Shown here piece by piece: positions 1 through 9,430 of a DNA stretch of 64,000 nucleotides. A program made the translations under genes and the position numbers. The stretch lies in the NCBI GenBank assembly GCA_050943735.1, contig JBMNPT010000005.1, positions 73,466 through 137,465 on the forward strand, given 5' to 3'. How positions within the stretch are numbered: the stretch's first letter is position 1; each line of letters starts with the position of its first letter. The notes below the pieces were generated by a model. That model was not told the origin of the DNA. It saw only the letters and a list, made by a program, of their open reading frames with translations, and ran no database searches. This DNA comes from JBMNPT01 sp050943735. GTDB taxonomy: Bacteria; Bacillota; Clostridia; Oscillospirales; RGIG577.

Positions 1-1323
1 ATGGGGGCGGATGTGACCATCTACCAGTCCATCGATCCGGCCATTACCTCTGAGTTTGTGGGCTACGACCACACTGAAGCCACCTCTCCCATCACTGTTC
101 TCACCACCGAGGACGCGCTGGTGCAGGAACTGGAAGAGGGCCAGCAGGGTACCATCATCGTGGAGCAAACCCCCTTCTACGCCACCAGCGGCGGTCAGGT
201 GGCCGATACCGGCCGCATCACCACCGACAGCGGTATTTTTGAAGTGGAGGACACCATCAAGCTGCAGGGCGGCAAAATCGGCCATGTGGGCCAGGTAGTG
301 GACGGAAGCGTGAAGGTGGGCGAAACCGCCACCCTGTCCATCGATGTGGAGCGCCGGGATGCCATCCGCCGCAACCACAGTGTGACCCACCTGCTGCAGA
401 AGGCTCTGCGGGAAGTGCTGGGCACCCACGTGGAACAGGCTGGCGCCTACTACGATGACCGGATTGTCCGGTTTGACTTCTCTCATTTTTCCGCTATGAC
501 GCCTCAGGAACTGAAGCTAGTGGAGAACAAGGTCAACGCGGCCATTGCCCAGGATTACCCGGTGGTGACTGAGGTGATGGGCATTGAACAGGCCCGGGCC
601 AAGGGCGCTATGGCTCTCTTTGGAGAGAAGTACGGCGATACCGTCCGGGTGGTGGAAATGGGCGATTATTCCACCGAACTGTGTGGCGGCACTCATGTGA
701 GCTCCACCGGTAAGATTGGACTGTTCAAGATTCTCAGCGAAAGTTCTGTGGCTGCGGGTGTGCGGCGGATTGAGGGCGTGACCGGCCTCAATGTACTGCA
801 GCTGCTCAATGACACCCAGGCTACCATTGCGGAGGCGGCCGCAGTGCTCAAGCTGCCCAATCCTCACGAGTTGGTGACTCGTTGCCACGCGGTGATGGAG
901 GAGCTGAAGGCCAAGAATGCGGAAATCGACCGGCTCAACCAACGGATGGCGGACAGTCAGCTGAAGGAGCTGTTTGAGGCTCCGGTGCGGGTGAAGGGAC
1001 TGGCGGCGCTGTCTGCCATGTTCACCGGCGCTAAGCCCGAAGCTCTGCGGATGATGGGCGACAAGGTGCGGGAGCAGGCTCCCAAGGGTGTGGCCATTCT
1101 GGTGGGCTCTTCCGATGGCAAGACCAACATGCTGTGTGTGTGCGGTCCCGAAGCGGTAAAGGCCGGCGCTCATGCGGGCAAGATTCTCAAAGAAGTGCTG
1201 GCGGTGTGCAATGGCCGCGGCGGTGGCCGTCCGGACAGTGCCATGGGCGGCGTGGGAGATCCCACTAAGGTGGACGAGGCCATGATGGCGCTGCCCTCCA
1301 TTATGGAAAAACTGCTGCCCTGA
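1..1323 (+). CDS. alaS: Alanyl-tRNA synthetase, C-terminal part (5' truncated by window)
   Basis: This is the C-terminal half of alanyl-tRNA synthetase, which charges tRNA-Ala and clears mischarged Ser/Gly. The 440 visible residues hold the editing domain, with zinc-binding HxxxH (H126, H130 of the fragment) and CGGTH (C228, H232), followed by a coiled region and the DHHA1 domain with its Gly-rich segment around residues 405-411. The catalytic N-terminal domain (about 430 residues in the family) lies upstream of the window, so the ATG at base 1 is probably an internal Met and not the start. Translation ends at TGA 1321-1323, 34 bases before the HIT gene, with which it is probably co-transcribed. 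Confidence 0.95.
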   Translation: MGADVTIYQSIDPAITSEFVGYDHTEATSPITVLTTEDALVQELEEGQQGTIIVEQTPFYATSGGQVADTGRITTDSGIFEVEDTIKLQGGKIGHVGQVVDGSVKVGETATLSIDVERRDAIRRNHSVTHLLQKALREVLGTHVEQAGAYYDDRIVRFDFSHFSAMTPQELKLVENKVNAAIAQDYPVVTEVMGIEQARAKGAMALFGEKYGDTVRVVEMGDYSTELCGGTHVSSTGKIGLFKILSESSVAAGVRRIEGVTGLNVLQLLNDTQATIAEAAAVLKLPNPHELVTRCHAVMEELKAKNAEIDRLNQRMADSQLKELFEAPVRVKGLAALSAMFTGAKPEALRMMGDKVREQAPKGVAILVGSSDGKTNMLCVCGPEAVKAGAHAGKILKEVLAVCNGRGGGRPDSAMGGVGDPTKVDEAMMALPSIMEKLLP

Positions 1324-1357
1324 AACCATGGGTACAATCTGGGAAAGGAGTGAGACC

Positions 1358-1696
1358 ATGGATTGTCTGTTTTGTAAAATTCTGGCAGGGGAGATCCCCA
1401 GCAACAAGGTGTATGAAGACGAATATGTGTATGCCTTTTATGACATTGAGCCCCAAGCACCGGTGCATTTTCTGGTGATTCCCAAGGTGCACATCGCCAG
1501 CGCGGCGGAGGTGACGGGCGAAAACAGTCTGTATGTGGCCAAGGCCTATGAGGCCATCGCCAAAATTGCCCCCACACTGGGCCTGGAAAACGGGTTCCGG
1601 GTGGTGGCCAATGTGGGCGAGGATGGCCTGCAGACGGTGCAGCATCTGCACTTCCATGTGCTGGGCAAGCGCAAGATGGCATGGCCTCCCGGCTGA
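1358..1696 (+). CDS. HIT family nucleotide-binding hydrolase
   Basis: This is a histidine-triad protein of 112 residues, a family that hydrolyses nucleoside phosphoramidates and related adenylated substrates in the cytoplasm. The triad HLHFH is at residues 96-100, followed by VLG, and an N-terminal CxxC pair (C3, C6) is typical of Hint-type members. The start is ATG 1358 because AAAGGAG sits at the right distance upstream; an in-frame ATG at 1328 has no such site. It follows alaS closely, an arrangement common in Clostridia, and is closed by a hairpin terminator. The exact substrate cannot be told from sequence. Confidence 0.92.
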   Translation: MDCLFCKILAGEIPSNKVYEDEYVYAFYDIEPQAPVHFLVIPKVHIASAAEVTGENSLYVAKAYEAIAKIAPTLGLENGFRVVANVGEDGLQTVQHLHFHVLGKRKMAWPPG

Positions 1697-1713
1697 TGAC
1701 CGGAGGAAAATAG

Positions 1714-1741
1714 GGGAGAAGCGAGGGCTTCTCCCTTTTTT
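1714..1741 (+). terminator. Rho-independent terminator after the HIT gene
   Basis: A 9-bp stem (1714-1722 with 1727-1735), a GAGG loop and a run of six T follow the HIT stop codon. It ends the alaS-HIT unit, although the next gene starts only 16 bases further on. Confidence 0.8.
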
Positions 1742-1756
1742 GCGGGAGGAAAAGCG

Positions 1757-2629
1757 ATGACACAGAGAGAATTTGAGAGTCGATGGTTGGATGTGAGCTG
1801 CGGGTACGGCGGCTTTTCCTACCTGATTGTAGGAAATGAAAAGACAGCGCTCTTTGAAACAGGGATGGCTTATGGCGGAGAGGGACTGGTCAAGCGACTG
1901 CGGCAGGCCCTGGGAGGACGAAAGCTGGATTATATTTTGCTCAGCCATAGCCACTATGACCATGCCGGCGGACTCACTGCGGTGCGCCATGCCTTTCCTG
2001 GGGCGGTGCCGGTGGGAAGTGCCTATGGCGCAAAGGTGCTGCGCAAGGAGAGTGTGCGGGATTTTTTCGCTTCCATGAGCCGCACCGCCCAGCGGCAATT
2101 GCTGGGCAAATACCAACCCTTTCCCTTTTGGCCGGAACTGCTGGACATCGGGCTGACAGTGGGGGATGGTGACACCCTTTCCCTGGGCGGGCTCACGGTG
2201 GAAGTGGTGGAAACTCCGGGGCACACCCACTGTTCTCTGTCCTATTTCCTGCGGGAACCGGGGGTGCTGCTTGCCAGTGAAAGCCTGGGAATTCATCTGG
2301 GGGACGAGGTGATGCCGGTGTGTCTCACCAGTGGCCGGGAGATGGTGCGCTCGGTGGAAAAATGCCGGGTCCTTCCGGTGAAGGGCATCTACCATCCCCA
2401 TCAGCAGGTGGTGTGGGGGGAGGCCTGTGAGGCATTTTTTGAGCTGGCCCGGCGGGCGCCACGAAAGTGGCGGGAGATGCTGCAGCCGCTGGAAGCCCGG
2501 GGCATGGAGCTGGAGCAGATGGTGCAGTGGCTGTGGGAACACTATGGTCCCCGCTGTAAAGGGCAGCCCAAAGAGGCGTTTTTCATCAATGCCCGGCATA
2601 TCATTCCCACTTTGCTGGAAGACAGGTAA
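1757..2629 (+). CDS. Metallo-beta-lactamase-fold hydrolase
   Basis: This 290-residue cytoplasmic protein belongs to the MBL-fold hydrolases. It carries the metal-binding HSHYDH motif at residues 64-69 and a second histidine group in the GHTHCS segment (H156, H158). The C-terminal 80 residues form a helical extension with no motif I recognise. GGAGG lies 8 bases before the ATG. It is followed at 63 bases by the deacetylase gene. MBL-fold proteins include thioesterases, phosphodiesterases and glyoxalase II, and the substrate is not predictable here. Confidence 0.85.
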   Translation: MTQREFESRWLDVSCGYGGFSYLIVGNEKTALFETGMAYGGEGLVKRLRQALGGRKLDYILLSHSHYDHAGGLTAVRHAFPGAVPVGSAYGAKVLRKESVRDFFASMSRTAQRQLLGKYQPFPFWPELLDIGLTVGDGDTLSLGGLTVEVVETPGHTHCSLSYFLREPGVLLASESLGIHLGDEVMPVCLTSGREMVRSVEKCRVLPVKGIYHPHQQVVWGEACEAFFELARRAPRKWREMLQPLEARGMELEQMVQWLWEHYGPRCKGQPKEAFFINARHIIPTLLEDR

Positions 2630-2692
2630 AATGAGCATAGAACCAGGCTTTTTTTCATATGCTGGAACAAAAAAGCAGAAAAGAGGGAGCCT

Positions 2693-3505
2693 ATGTTCAT
2701 CACCATACGCAAACGCCATCTGTTGCTGGCGCTGGTGTGCTGTCTGGCCTTTTTGACGGCACCGGTCACCCGATGGTATCTGGCCGGGCAGGGCGCGGAC
2801 ACCATGTCGCAGCAATCGGTCAACTGGGGGCTCAGCTTTCCGCAGGAGGGACAGCCGCCGGTGGGCAATGCCACTGCGGAATTCCTGCGGGGATACAATG
2901 CCTATTACATCGGGAATACCGATGAGAAAACCATTTACCTCACCTTTGACGCCGGATATGAAAACGGCAATACAGAACCCATTTTGGACGCACTCAAAAA
3001 GCATGGGGCCAAAGCCACTTTTTTTGTAGTGGGCAATTTTTTGGAGAGTTCGCCCGAGATCGTACAGCGTATGGTAGCGGAGGGGCATACGGTGGGCAAT
3101 CACACCTACCATCACCCCGATATGGCTTCCATCTCTGACAAAGAGGCATTCCAAAAGGAACTGACCTCTCTGGAGGAGAAATATCAAGAAATCACTGGGC
3201 AGCCCATGAAGAAGCTGTACCGTCCCCCGCAGGGCAAATACAGTGAGCAAAACCTGCAAATGGCCAGCGAGATGGGGTATCGCACCTTCTTCTGGAGTCT
3301 AGCCTATGTGGACTGGTATACCGACGATCAGCCCACTCATGAGGAAGCGTTTGCCAAATTGCTGCCCCGCATTCACAATGGCTGTATTGTGCTGCTGCAC
3401 AGCACTTCTGCTACCAATGGGGAAATTCTGGATGAACTGCTCACCCGTTGGGAGGAGATGGGATATACCTTTGGCACGCTGGAAGAATTGTGCGGCGAGA
3501 CATAG
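2693..3505 (+). CDS. pdaA: PdaA-type polysaccharide deacetylase (muramic delta-lactam formation)
   Basis: This 270-residue protein has a hydrophobic N-terminus (about residues 9-24; signal or anchor) and a NodB-type deacetylase domain. The motifs are TFDAG (residues 84-88) with D86, and NHTYHH (136-141) with H137 and H141 as metal ligands. The flanking text KTIYLTFD, GYENG and RPPQGK is characteristic of PdaA, which removes N-acetyl groups from muramic acid so that spore cortex delta-lactam can form. Outside the membrane it would act on peptidoglycan. A PdaB-like or general NodB deacetylase is the alternative, but the GYENG segment favours PdaA. The start follows a GAGGGAG site. Confidence 0.82.
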   Translation: MFITIRKRHLLLALVCCLAFLTAPVTRWYLAGQGADTMSQQSVNWGLSFPQEGQPPVGNATAEFLRGYNAYYIGNTDEKTIYLTFDAGYENGNTEPILDALKKHGAKATFFVVGNFLESSPEIVQRMVAEGHTVGNHTYHHPDMASISDKEAFQKELTSLEEKYQEITGQPMKKLYRPPQGKYSEQNLQMASEMGYRTFFWSLAYVDWYTDDQPTHEEAFAKLLPRIHNGCIVLLHSTSATNGEILDELLTRWEEMGYTFGTLEELCGET

Positions 3506-3541
3506 AAAATCCGGAGAGATCGCAGATCTCTCCGGATTTTT
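3506..3541. terminator. Bidirectional terminator between pdaA and mnmM
   Basis: A perfect 16-bp stem (3506-3521 with 3525-3540) with a 3-base loop begins right at the pdaA stop. It has A-runs on one side and T-runs on the other, so it can serve both convergent genes. Confidence 0.88.
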
Positions 3542-3548
3542 GCTGTGC

Positions 3549-4112
3549 TCAGGGCTCTTTCAAAATGAAAACAGGAATGGGCGGATCGTTGGGCCGGTTG
3601 AAAAAATGAGTGACCAGCACGGTGTATTTCTTTTGGTCCAGCATCTTCAGGTACGCCAGTAACGCATCCCGTTCCTCATAGCCGGTATCACCGCCCGAAT
3701 AAATGGCCAGACTCATCACCCCGCCCGGCCGCAGAAGCTCCAGTCCCTGTTCGATGGCGGCAATGCTGCTGTCCGGCCGGGTGAAGATGTTGTGATCGCC
3801 GCCTGGCAGATAGCCAAAATTGAAGGCGATACAGGAAACGGTTCCGGGACAGGCATACCGGTTCATGTGGATGTGACTGTCCAGCAGTACCTGAGCCCGA
3901 TTTGCAACCCCCTGTTGACGGAGCAGCAGTCGGGTGGCGTCCACCGCCTGCTGTTGGATGTCGAAGGCCAATACATGGCCTTCTTCTCCTACCAGACCGC
4001 ACAGAAAGACTGTGTCCCGCCCCCGTCCCGCGGTGGCGTCAATGCACAGGTCGCCCGGCTGTACATGCCGGGCCATAAAATCATGGGTGAGCCCCACAGT
4101 GTTGAGTGACAT
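3549..4112 (-). CDS. mnmM: MnmM/YtqB-like tRNA wobble-uridine methyltransferase
   Basis: This 187-residue class I SAM-dependent methyltransferase has motif I DATAGRGRDT and the family-specific FNFGYLPGGDHNIFT segment. That segment is a hallmark of the YtqB family, now known as MnmM, which methylates 5-aminomethyl-(2-thio)uridine at tRNA position 34. The start is the ATG at 4112, preceded on the minus strand by AAAGGGGG; a longer reading from 4163 lacks a ribosome site. It is a single gene convergent with pdaA. Assignment to MnmM rests on motif recognition; an unspecific methyltransferase is the fallback. Confidence 0.85.
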   Translation of the reverse strand: MSLNTVGLTHDFMARHVQPGDLCIDATAGRGRDTVFLCGLVGEEGHVLAFDIQQQAVDATRLLLRQQGVANRAQVLLDSHIHMNRYACPGTVSCIAFNFGYLPGGDHNIFTRPDSSIAAIEQGLELLRPGGVMSLAIYSGGDTGYEERDALLAYLKMLDQKKYTVLVTHFFNRPNDPPIPVFILKEP

Positions 4113-4173
4113 GCTTTGTTCCCCCTTTGGCAGTATGGTACCACAAAACCACGCCGGTTCCAAGGGGGTTCGC

Positions 4174-4202
4174 TTTACATCCCCACCGGGCTTTGGTACA
4201 AT
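4174..4202 (+). promoter_or_regulatory. Sigma-A promoter of the pglX operon
   Basis: TTTACA (4174-4179), a 17-base spacer and TACAAT (4197-4202) lie 30 bases before the pglX start. This is close to consensus. Confidence 0.8.
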
Positions 4203-4231
4203 AAAAACAGAAACAAAAAGGAGCTGCCAGT

Positions 4232-7200
4232 ATGAACAAAAGCGCGATCCGACAATTTGCCATGGGGGTCCGGACCCTGTTGCTGGAAGAAATGGAGAAA
4301 AATGCCCGGTATTATCAGCAGATCTGGGAGAATTTCGGTCTGCCCAGTTTTGTCCCCGCCGACCAGGTGGAGCAGGTACGGGTGCTGCGGGCCGCTGTGG
4401 AAAAACAGGGCCTGCAACGGGTGGTGGAACAGGCGGCAGCGCTGTGGTTTGTGCGGCTGGTGGCCCTGCGGTATCTGGAAGTCAACGGATACAGCGCGCC
4501 CGAAGTCCTCTCCCGCCAGGGGGATTCCCCGGAGGAGTTTACCCATCTGGTGGTGGAGCGGTGCCGGGATTGGAAAGAACAATTCCCTCAGCTGTTTGGC
4601 GGAGAGGAGTATACCCGCCTGTTGCTGCGCTTGACTCCCGGAGAGGGTGTGATGGCCGGTTTGGAGCAGCTGGACCGGGAGGAATTCCGTCAGGGAGCGG
4701 AAGTGGTGGGCTGGCTGTATCAGGCCTTCAACACCCAGGTGAAAGATCAGGCCTTTGCCCGGCTGCGGGGCCGGGGCCGAGTGAATCGGGAAGAACTGGT
4801 GGCAGTTACCCAGTTTTTTACTCCCCGGTGGCTGGCCTGTTATCTGGTGGAAAACAGTCTGGGACGAGTGCTGCTGCGCAGTTTCCCGGAGGCCATGGAG
4901 ATGAAAGGCTCTTGGCGGTATTTTGTGGAGGATGACCAGTTGTGCCAGTTTCGGCAGGACAGCTGTCGTCCGTTGGAGAGCTTGCGGGTGCTCGACCCCT
5001 GCATGGGGGGAGGACATCTGCTGGTCTGTGCCTTTGACATGCTGCTGGAGCTCTACCTGCGCCGGGGATATGAAAAAGGACAGGCCGCCCGGAGTATTGT
5101 GGAGAACAATTTATGGGGATTGGATGTGGACCCCATGGCCTGCCGCCTGACCAGTTTTGTGCTGCTGGAGAAGGTGCTGGCCTGTGATCCCGGAGCGTTG
5201 GAAAAAGGGATTTCCCATCACCTTTGCACAGTGGAAGACGCGGGGGAGATCTGCCGGGAGCACATTCCGCTGCTGGGCGGACAGGTGGAAAACGAGATGG
5301 AGCGGGAAAAGCTGGAGGAGGACGCCCGCAGCCTGGAGGAGATGTTCCGGGGGGCTGGAGAGTATGGCTCGCTGCTGGAGCCGGACCGGGAGCTGGACGT
5401 GGAGCGGCTGGAGATGTTCCTGCGGGGTGAGCGGTGCGAGGCTCAGCTCACCTTTGACACAGCCGGGTATGACCGGACGCAAAATCGCCTGCTGGAACTG
5501 TTGGAAATGGTACAAATGCTCACCGGCACCTATGATGTGGTGGTGACCAACCCACCCTATATGGGCAAACGTCATATGAGCCCTCAGTTGGACGGGTATT
5601 TGCGGCGGCACTACCCCGACAGCCGCAATGATCTGTTCGCCGCCTTCATTGAAAAGGGCTGCCGGCTCACCGCACCCGACGGCTACTGCGCCATGCTCAC
5701 CCAGCACGCGTTTTTGTTTTTGTCAGGTTATGAAACCCTGCGGGAAAAATTATTGGGCATGGATTGGGTGACATTGGTTCATCTGGGTACCAGAGCCTTT
5801 GAGGAAATTGACGGAGAGGTGGTACAGACCGCCGCCTTTGTCATGCACGCGGGCAATACACCGGGGCTGCGGGGACGGTACATCCGTCTGGTGGAGGAGC
5901 CTGGGCCCCGGGAAAAGGAGCAGGCGTTTCTGGCGGGCAAAAATCGTTTTCTGTGCCCCAGAGAGTCCTTCTGGAAGCTGCCGGGCAAGCCCTTTGCCTA
6001 TTGGGTCAGCCCCGCAGTGATGCATCTCTTTGAAACCAGTCCCACCATCGGACAGGTAGCTGATCCCCGGCAGGGAATGGCCACCACCGACACAGGCCGT
6101 TTCCTGCGGCTGTGGCATGAGATCCCTCCGGGACAGATCGCCTTTCACTGTCTGGACCGGGAACAGGCCATGGAGAGCGGCGCCCGATGGTTCCCCATCA
6201 ACAAGGGAGGGGAGTTCCGCAAGTGGTACGGCAACAACCGGACGGTGGTCAATTATCAGCAGGATGGGCGTGAGATCAAGGAAGAGGTGCTGCGCCGGTA
6301 TCCCTATCTGAAAAACCCCGGGTTTGTGGTGAAAAATCAGGAGTACTATTTTCAGGGCGGCATTACCTGGACACTGATTTGCACCAGTCATTTCGGCGTG
6401 CGGTGTTTCCCAGCGGGGATGCTGTTTGACGTATCCGCTCATTGTGTGTTCTGCGAACCTGAGCTGGAGGCCTATTTGGCGGCGTATCTCAACAGTCCCA
6501 TCGCGGCCTATCTGCTGGAAATGCTGAATCCCACCCTGAATTTCCCCTCCGGTGTGGTGGCTCGTCTGCCCATTCGGGTGGACCGTCAGGCCCTGCCCAG
6601 AGTGCGGGAGCTGGTGGAGGACAACATCCGTATGGCCCGGGAGGACTGGGACAGCTTTGAAGCCAGCTGGGATTTCCGGGTGCATCCACTGTTGCGGCTC
6701 GGGCTTACATTGGAAGAAGCCTTTGGGCTGTGGCAGGAAGAAACCCGGCAGCGGCGGGAGAGAACCAGGCGCAACGAAGAGGAACTGGCCCAGATACTGC
6801 TGCGAATCCATGGCCTGGAGCAGGAGCTTTCGGCCCAGGTGGGCGAAGAGCTCATTACACTGGCCCGGGCGGACAAAGGCCGGGAGGTGCGAAGCCTGCT
6901 CTCCTGGGCAGTGGGGTGGTATTTCGGCCGGTTTACCTGGCAGGATCAGGGACAGGAAGCATGGCTGCTTCCCTTGGGGCAGGGGTACAATGTGGTGCGT
7001 ACCTGTTTGGAGCAGGTGCTGGGACCGGAAAAGCTGGAGGAAAATCTGTCCTTTGTGGCGGATGCACTGGGCGGAAAGGGATCGTCTCAGGAGAGGATAG
7101 AGGCCTATTTTCGCCGGGATTTTTACCGGGAACACCTGCGGACCTACGCCAAACGTCCCATCTATTGGCTGTTTGACAATGGAGAAAAACGGGCGCTGGT

Positions 7201-7390
7201 GTATTGCCATCATGACTGGTTAGGAAACATGGAGGCGCTGCGGGAATATTATCAGGAAGACCCTGTATATTGCGCCCGGCTGCGGGAGGCGCAGCGGGTG
7301 CCACTTGACCCAAACGACGGAATCGTGGTAAACTATGGAAAACTACAGAATTCGCCACCGGGGCAAAAGCCGTTGGTGGTTCCTGTCTGA
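4232..7390 (+). CDS. pglX: PglX-like adenine-specific DNA methyltransferase (BREX type, orphan)
   Basis: This 1052-residue protein matches the PglX family, the N6-adenine DNA methyltransferase of BREX phage-defence systems. Motif I is DPCMGGGH (residues 255-262), motif IV is NPPYMG from residue 440, and YPDSRNDLFAAFIEKG follows as in known PglX proteins. The C-terminus keeps the KRPIYWLFDNGEKRALVYCHHD-like block in pieces and the late DxNDGIVVNY motif. Length and both ends look intact. The usual partners (brxA, brxB, brxC, pglZ, brxL) are not found within the window; instead it leads a three-gene unit with a membrane repeat protein and a kinase-like protein. It could act as a solitary epigenetic methylase or as a remnant of defence. 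Confidence 0.85.
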   Translation: MNKSAIRQFAMGVRTLLLEEMEKNARYYQQIWENFGLPSFVPADQVEQVRVLRAAVEKQGLQRVVEQAAALWFVRLVALRYLEVNGYSAPEVLSRQGDSPEEFTHLVVERCRDWKEQFPQLFGGEEYTRLLLRLTPGEGVMAGLEQLDREEFRQGAEVVGWLYQAFNTQVKDQAFARLRGRGRVNREELVAVTQFFTPRWLACYLVENSLGRVLLRSFPEAMEMKGSWRYFVEDDQLCQFRQDSCRPLESLRVLDPCMGGGHLLVCAFDMLLELYLRRGYEKGQAARSIVENNLWGLDVDPMACRLTSFVLLEKVLACDPGALEKGISHHLCTVEDAGEICREHIPLLGGQVENEMEREKLEEDARSLEEMFRGAGEYGSLLEPDRELDVERLEMFLRGERCEAQLTFDTAGYDRTQNRLLELLEMVQMLTGTYDVVVTNPPYMGKRHMSPQLDGYLRRHYPDSRNDLFAAFIEKGCRLTAPDGYCAMLTQHAFLFLSGYETLREKLLGMDWVTLVHLGTRAFEEIDGEVVQTAAFVMHAGNTPGLRGRYIRLVEEPGPREKEQAFLAGKNRFLCPRESFWKLPGKPFAYWVSPAVMHLFETSPTIGQVADPRQGMATTDTGRFLRLWHEIPPGQIAFHCLDREQAMESGARWFPINKGGEFRKWYGNNRTVVNYQQDGREIKEEVLRRYPYLKNPGFVVKNQEYYFQGGITWTLICTSHFGVRCFPAGMLFDVSAHCVFCEPELEAYLAAYLNSPIAAYLLEMLNPTLNFPSGVVARLPIRVDRQALPRVRELVEDNIRMAREDWDSFEASWDFRVHPLLRLGLTLEEAFGLWQEETRQRRERTRRNEEELAQILLRIHGLEQELSAQVGEELITLARADKGREVRSLLSWAVGWYFGRFTWQDQGQEAWLLPLGQGYNVVRTCLEQVLGPEKLEENLSFVADALGGKGSSQERIEAYFRRDFYREHLRTYAKRPIYWLFDNGEKRALVYCHHDWLGNMEALREYYQEDPVYCARLREAQRVPLDPNDGIVVNYGKLQNSPPGQKPLVVPV

Positions 7391-7407
7391 AGGAGAGGAC
7401 GTGACCT

Positions 7408-8787
7408 ATGTCCAGAAGAAGAGTACGGGCCAAAAGCCACAGCGAAGCTCCCACCCAACGGGAACGGGACGAAATCCGCTCTACCCGCCGTAAACTAATT
7501 TGGTTTGCGGTGGCAGGAGTATGCGTGTTGGGAGCAGCGGCCTATTATTTTTCCACCCATACGGACCCGTCGGTGGAATGGGCACGGGAACTTACACCAG
7601 AAACGGTGGAGAGTGTGTCGGTGCTATACCCCAATCGGGAGAGTAAAAACCAGTATCACCTGGCCGAAGAGGGAGAGACCCAGGAGCTGATCACATGGCT
7701 GCAAAATGCACAGCTCAAGCGGGTGGAACAGCGAGAGGCGGATGAAAAGGCAGAGGACTATTGCCAGATTACGCTGCTGGATGACTCCGGTACCGCCCAT
7801 CATCTCACCGATGTGAGCCAGGATGATCTATTGGTGGAAGGAAGCCGCTATACCGTTCAGGAAGGGTATATGGAGGAGCTGATCCGGTGGCTGGAAAATC
7901 TGAGCTATGAGTATTCTCCTGATTTTCAGCGGGAATATGAGGCATTTGTCGCAGAGAAGGGCTTCACCCAGGAAGAACTGGAGCATCTGACGGAGCTGGA
8001 ATATGAGCCTCAGGAGATCATTCAGCTGTCCGAAGAGGAATATTTCCGGATTTTTCCTCCTGGCAACCATTACACTGGCGGCATTGGATATGAGCCCAAC
8101 GCGGATCAGGACACCGCTCTGTATGAGCTGGGAATCGATGATGAAAAGCATACCATTCTGGCCAATCTGGGCTATTCCTATACCGAGATGATCACCATGA
8201 CTCAACGGGAGAGAGATTTTATTTTCCCCAATGATGAACTGGTGGAGAAGCTGGCCAGCTATGGCATCAAGACCCAGGAGGCCAAGGCTTTTGGGCGTAC
8301 CAGCGGTAAGAGCTTCAAGGAGCTCATACGCGCGGCCCTGGAACAGGACCAGTATAGCCAGGAAGCAGTGGATAAAATGAAAGCAGCGGGATTGGATGAC
8401 ATTGATCTGGCCATCCTGTTCAATAAGGGATACAGTGAAAATGAGCTGATGATTCTGTTGGCGCGGGACCCCAAGCTAGTGGTGCAGGCAGCGCTGCCGG
8501 GCAGCGAAGCTCCCGGTGAGCAGCTGACGGTGAGTGATGACGCCTACTATCAGGAAAAGCTCAAGGAAAAGGGATTGGATACAGAAGGCGCCAAGGCATT
8601 GATGCGGCTGGGGTACAGCGAAACGGACATCATGAACATCAGTCAGGAAGAACTGGATATGGCTTTGCCTACCAGTGAGCTGGTGGATAAGCTGGCGGCA
8701 AAGGGAGTGCCGGCTGAAACAGTACTGCAGATGCTGGAACGGGGCAGTTCTTTTAAGACCATGATTGATCGGGCGTTGGGTAAATGA
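7408..8787 (+). CDS. Membrane-anchored helical repeat protein of unknown function
   Basis: I do not recognise this 459-residue protein. It has a basic cytoplasmic N-terminus, one membrane helix (about residues 30-48), and an extracellular region that ends in a helical module present twice: residues about 252-313 (from ANLGYSYTEM) and 399-459 (from MRLGYSETDI). Both copies share the LGYSxTxxM, ELVxKLAxxG and SFKxxIxxAL pattern. A partial copy lies near 194-217 (LTELEYEPQEI) and another short one near GYSENELM. It starts 17 bases after pglX with its own ribosome site and is 17 bases from the next gene, so the three are probably one operon. Confidence 0.8.
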   Translation: MSRRRVRAKSHSEAPTQRERDEIRSTRRKLIWFAVAGVCVLGAAAYYFSTHTDPSVEWARELTPETVESVSVLYPNRESKNQYHLAEEGETQELITWLQNAQLKRVEQREADEKAEDYCQITLLDDSGTAHHLTDVSQDDLLVEGSRYTVQEGYMEELIRWLENLSYEYSPDFQREYEAFVAEKGFTQEELEHLTELEYEPQEIIQLSEEEYFRIFPPGNHYTGGIGYEPNADQDTALYELGIDDEKHTILANLGYSYTEMITMTQRERDFIFPNDELVEKLASYGIKTQEAKAFGRTSGKSFKELIRAALEQDQYSQEAVDKMKAAGLDDIDLAILFNKGYSENELMILLARDPKLVVQAALPGSEAPGEQLTVSDDAYYQEKLKEKGLDTEGAKALMRLGYSETDIMNISQEELDMALPTSELVDKLAAKGVPAETVLQMLERGSSFKTMIDRALGK

Positions 8788-8804
8788 GAAAGAAGGTATG
8801 AGGT

Positions 8805-9425
8805 ATGAGTAAAGATATCATTGTAACCGTTGGCAGACAATATGGCAGCGGCGGCCGGCGGATTGGCCGCCGGGTGGCCGATAAGCTGGGAATTCCCTTT
8901 TATGATCGGGAACTCATTGCCATGGCGGCCAAAGAGAGCGGCCTGCGGGAGGAATTGCTGGCTTCTTTTGATGAAAAGGCGGCCAACAGCTTTCTCTATT
9001 CGGTGGTCATGGGGATGGGAGCGGCCAGCCGGGCCGGCGTGATGGGAGAGATGCCTCTCAATGACCGGTTGTTCCTCATTCAGTCAGATGTAATTCGAGA
9101 GATTGCATCTCGGGGACCCTGTGTACTGGTGGGCAGATGTTCTGATTATGTGCTCAAAGACTGCGCCGATACGGTGGATGTGTTTGTGCATGCGGACCTG
9201 GGCCAGCGGATGGAGTTTGTGGTGCGGGAATATGGTGTGGAAGCTGGTCAGGCAGAATCCATCATCAATAAGACGGATAAAAAGCGGTCCAGTTATTACA
9301 ACTATTATACCGGTTCCAAGTGGGGCATGGCAGAAAACTATGACCTGTGCATTGACAGTGGAATCGGACTGGAAAACTGTGCGGAGATCATTGCCACACT
9401 GGCGCGTCTGCGCAGCGAGGAATAA
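8805..9425 (+). CDS. Cytidylate kinase-like family protein
   Basis: This 206-residue protein starts with a P-loop-like GRQYGSGG segment (residues 10-17), typical of the cytidylate-kinase-like family (Cytidylate_kin2) common in Firmicutes. Members are presumed nucleoside or nucleotide kinases, but their substrate is not established. It contains YDRELI, LVGRCSDYVL and a Lys/Arg-rich DKKRSSYYNYYTG lid-like segment as in relatives. It is the last gene of the pglX unit and is closed by a strong terminator. Standalone relatives occur widely, so its presence beside pglX may be incidental. Confidence 0.82.
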   Translation: MSKDIIVTVGRQYGSGGRRIGRRVADKLGIPFYDRELIAMAAKESGLREELLASFDEKAANSFLYSVVMGMGAASRAGVMGEMPLNDRLFLIQSDVIREIASRGPCVLVGRCSDYVLKDCADTVDVFVHADLGQRMEFVVREYGVEAGQAESIINKTDKKRSSYYNYYTGSKWGMAENYDLCIDSGIGLENCAEIIATLARLRSEE

Positions 9426-9430
9426 AAAAG

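Noticed and set aside
1301..3259. 652-residue open frame antisense to the HIT, MBL and deacetylase genes
   Set aside because: It spans three real genes on the other strand and has no recognisable domain.
4232..9425. Complete BREX defence system
   Set aside because: Only pglX is present. None of brxA, brxB, brxC, pglZ or brxL could be found in the window.
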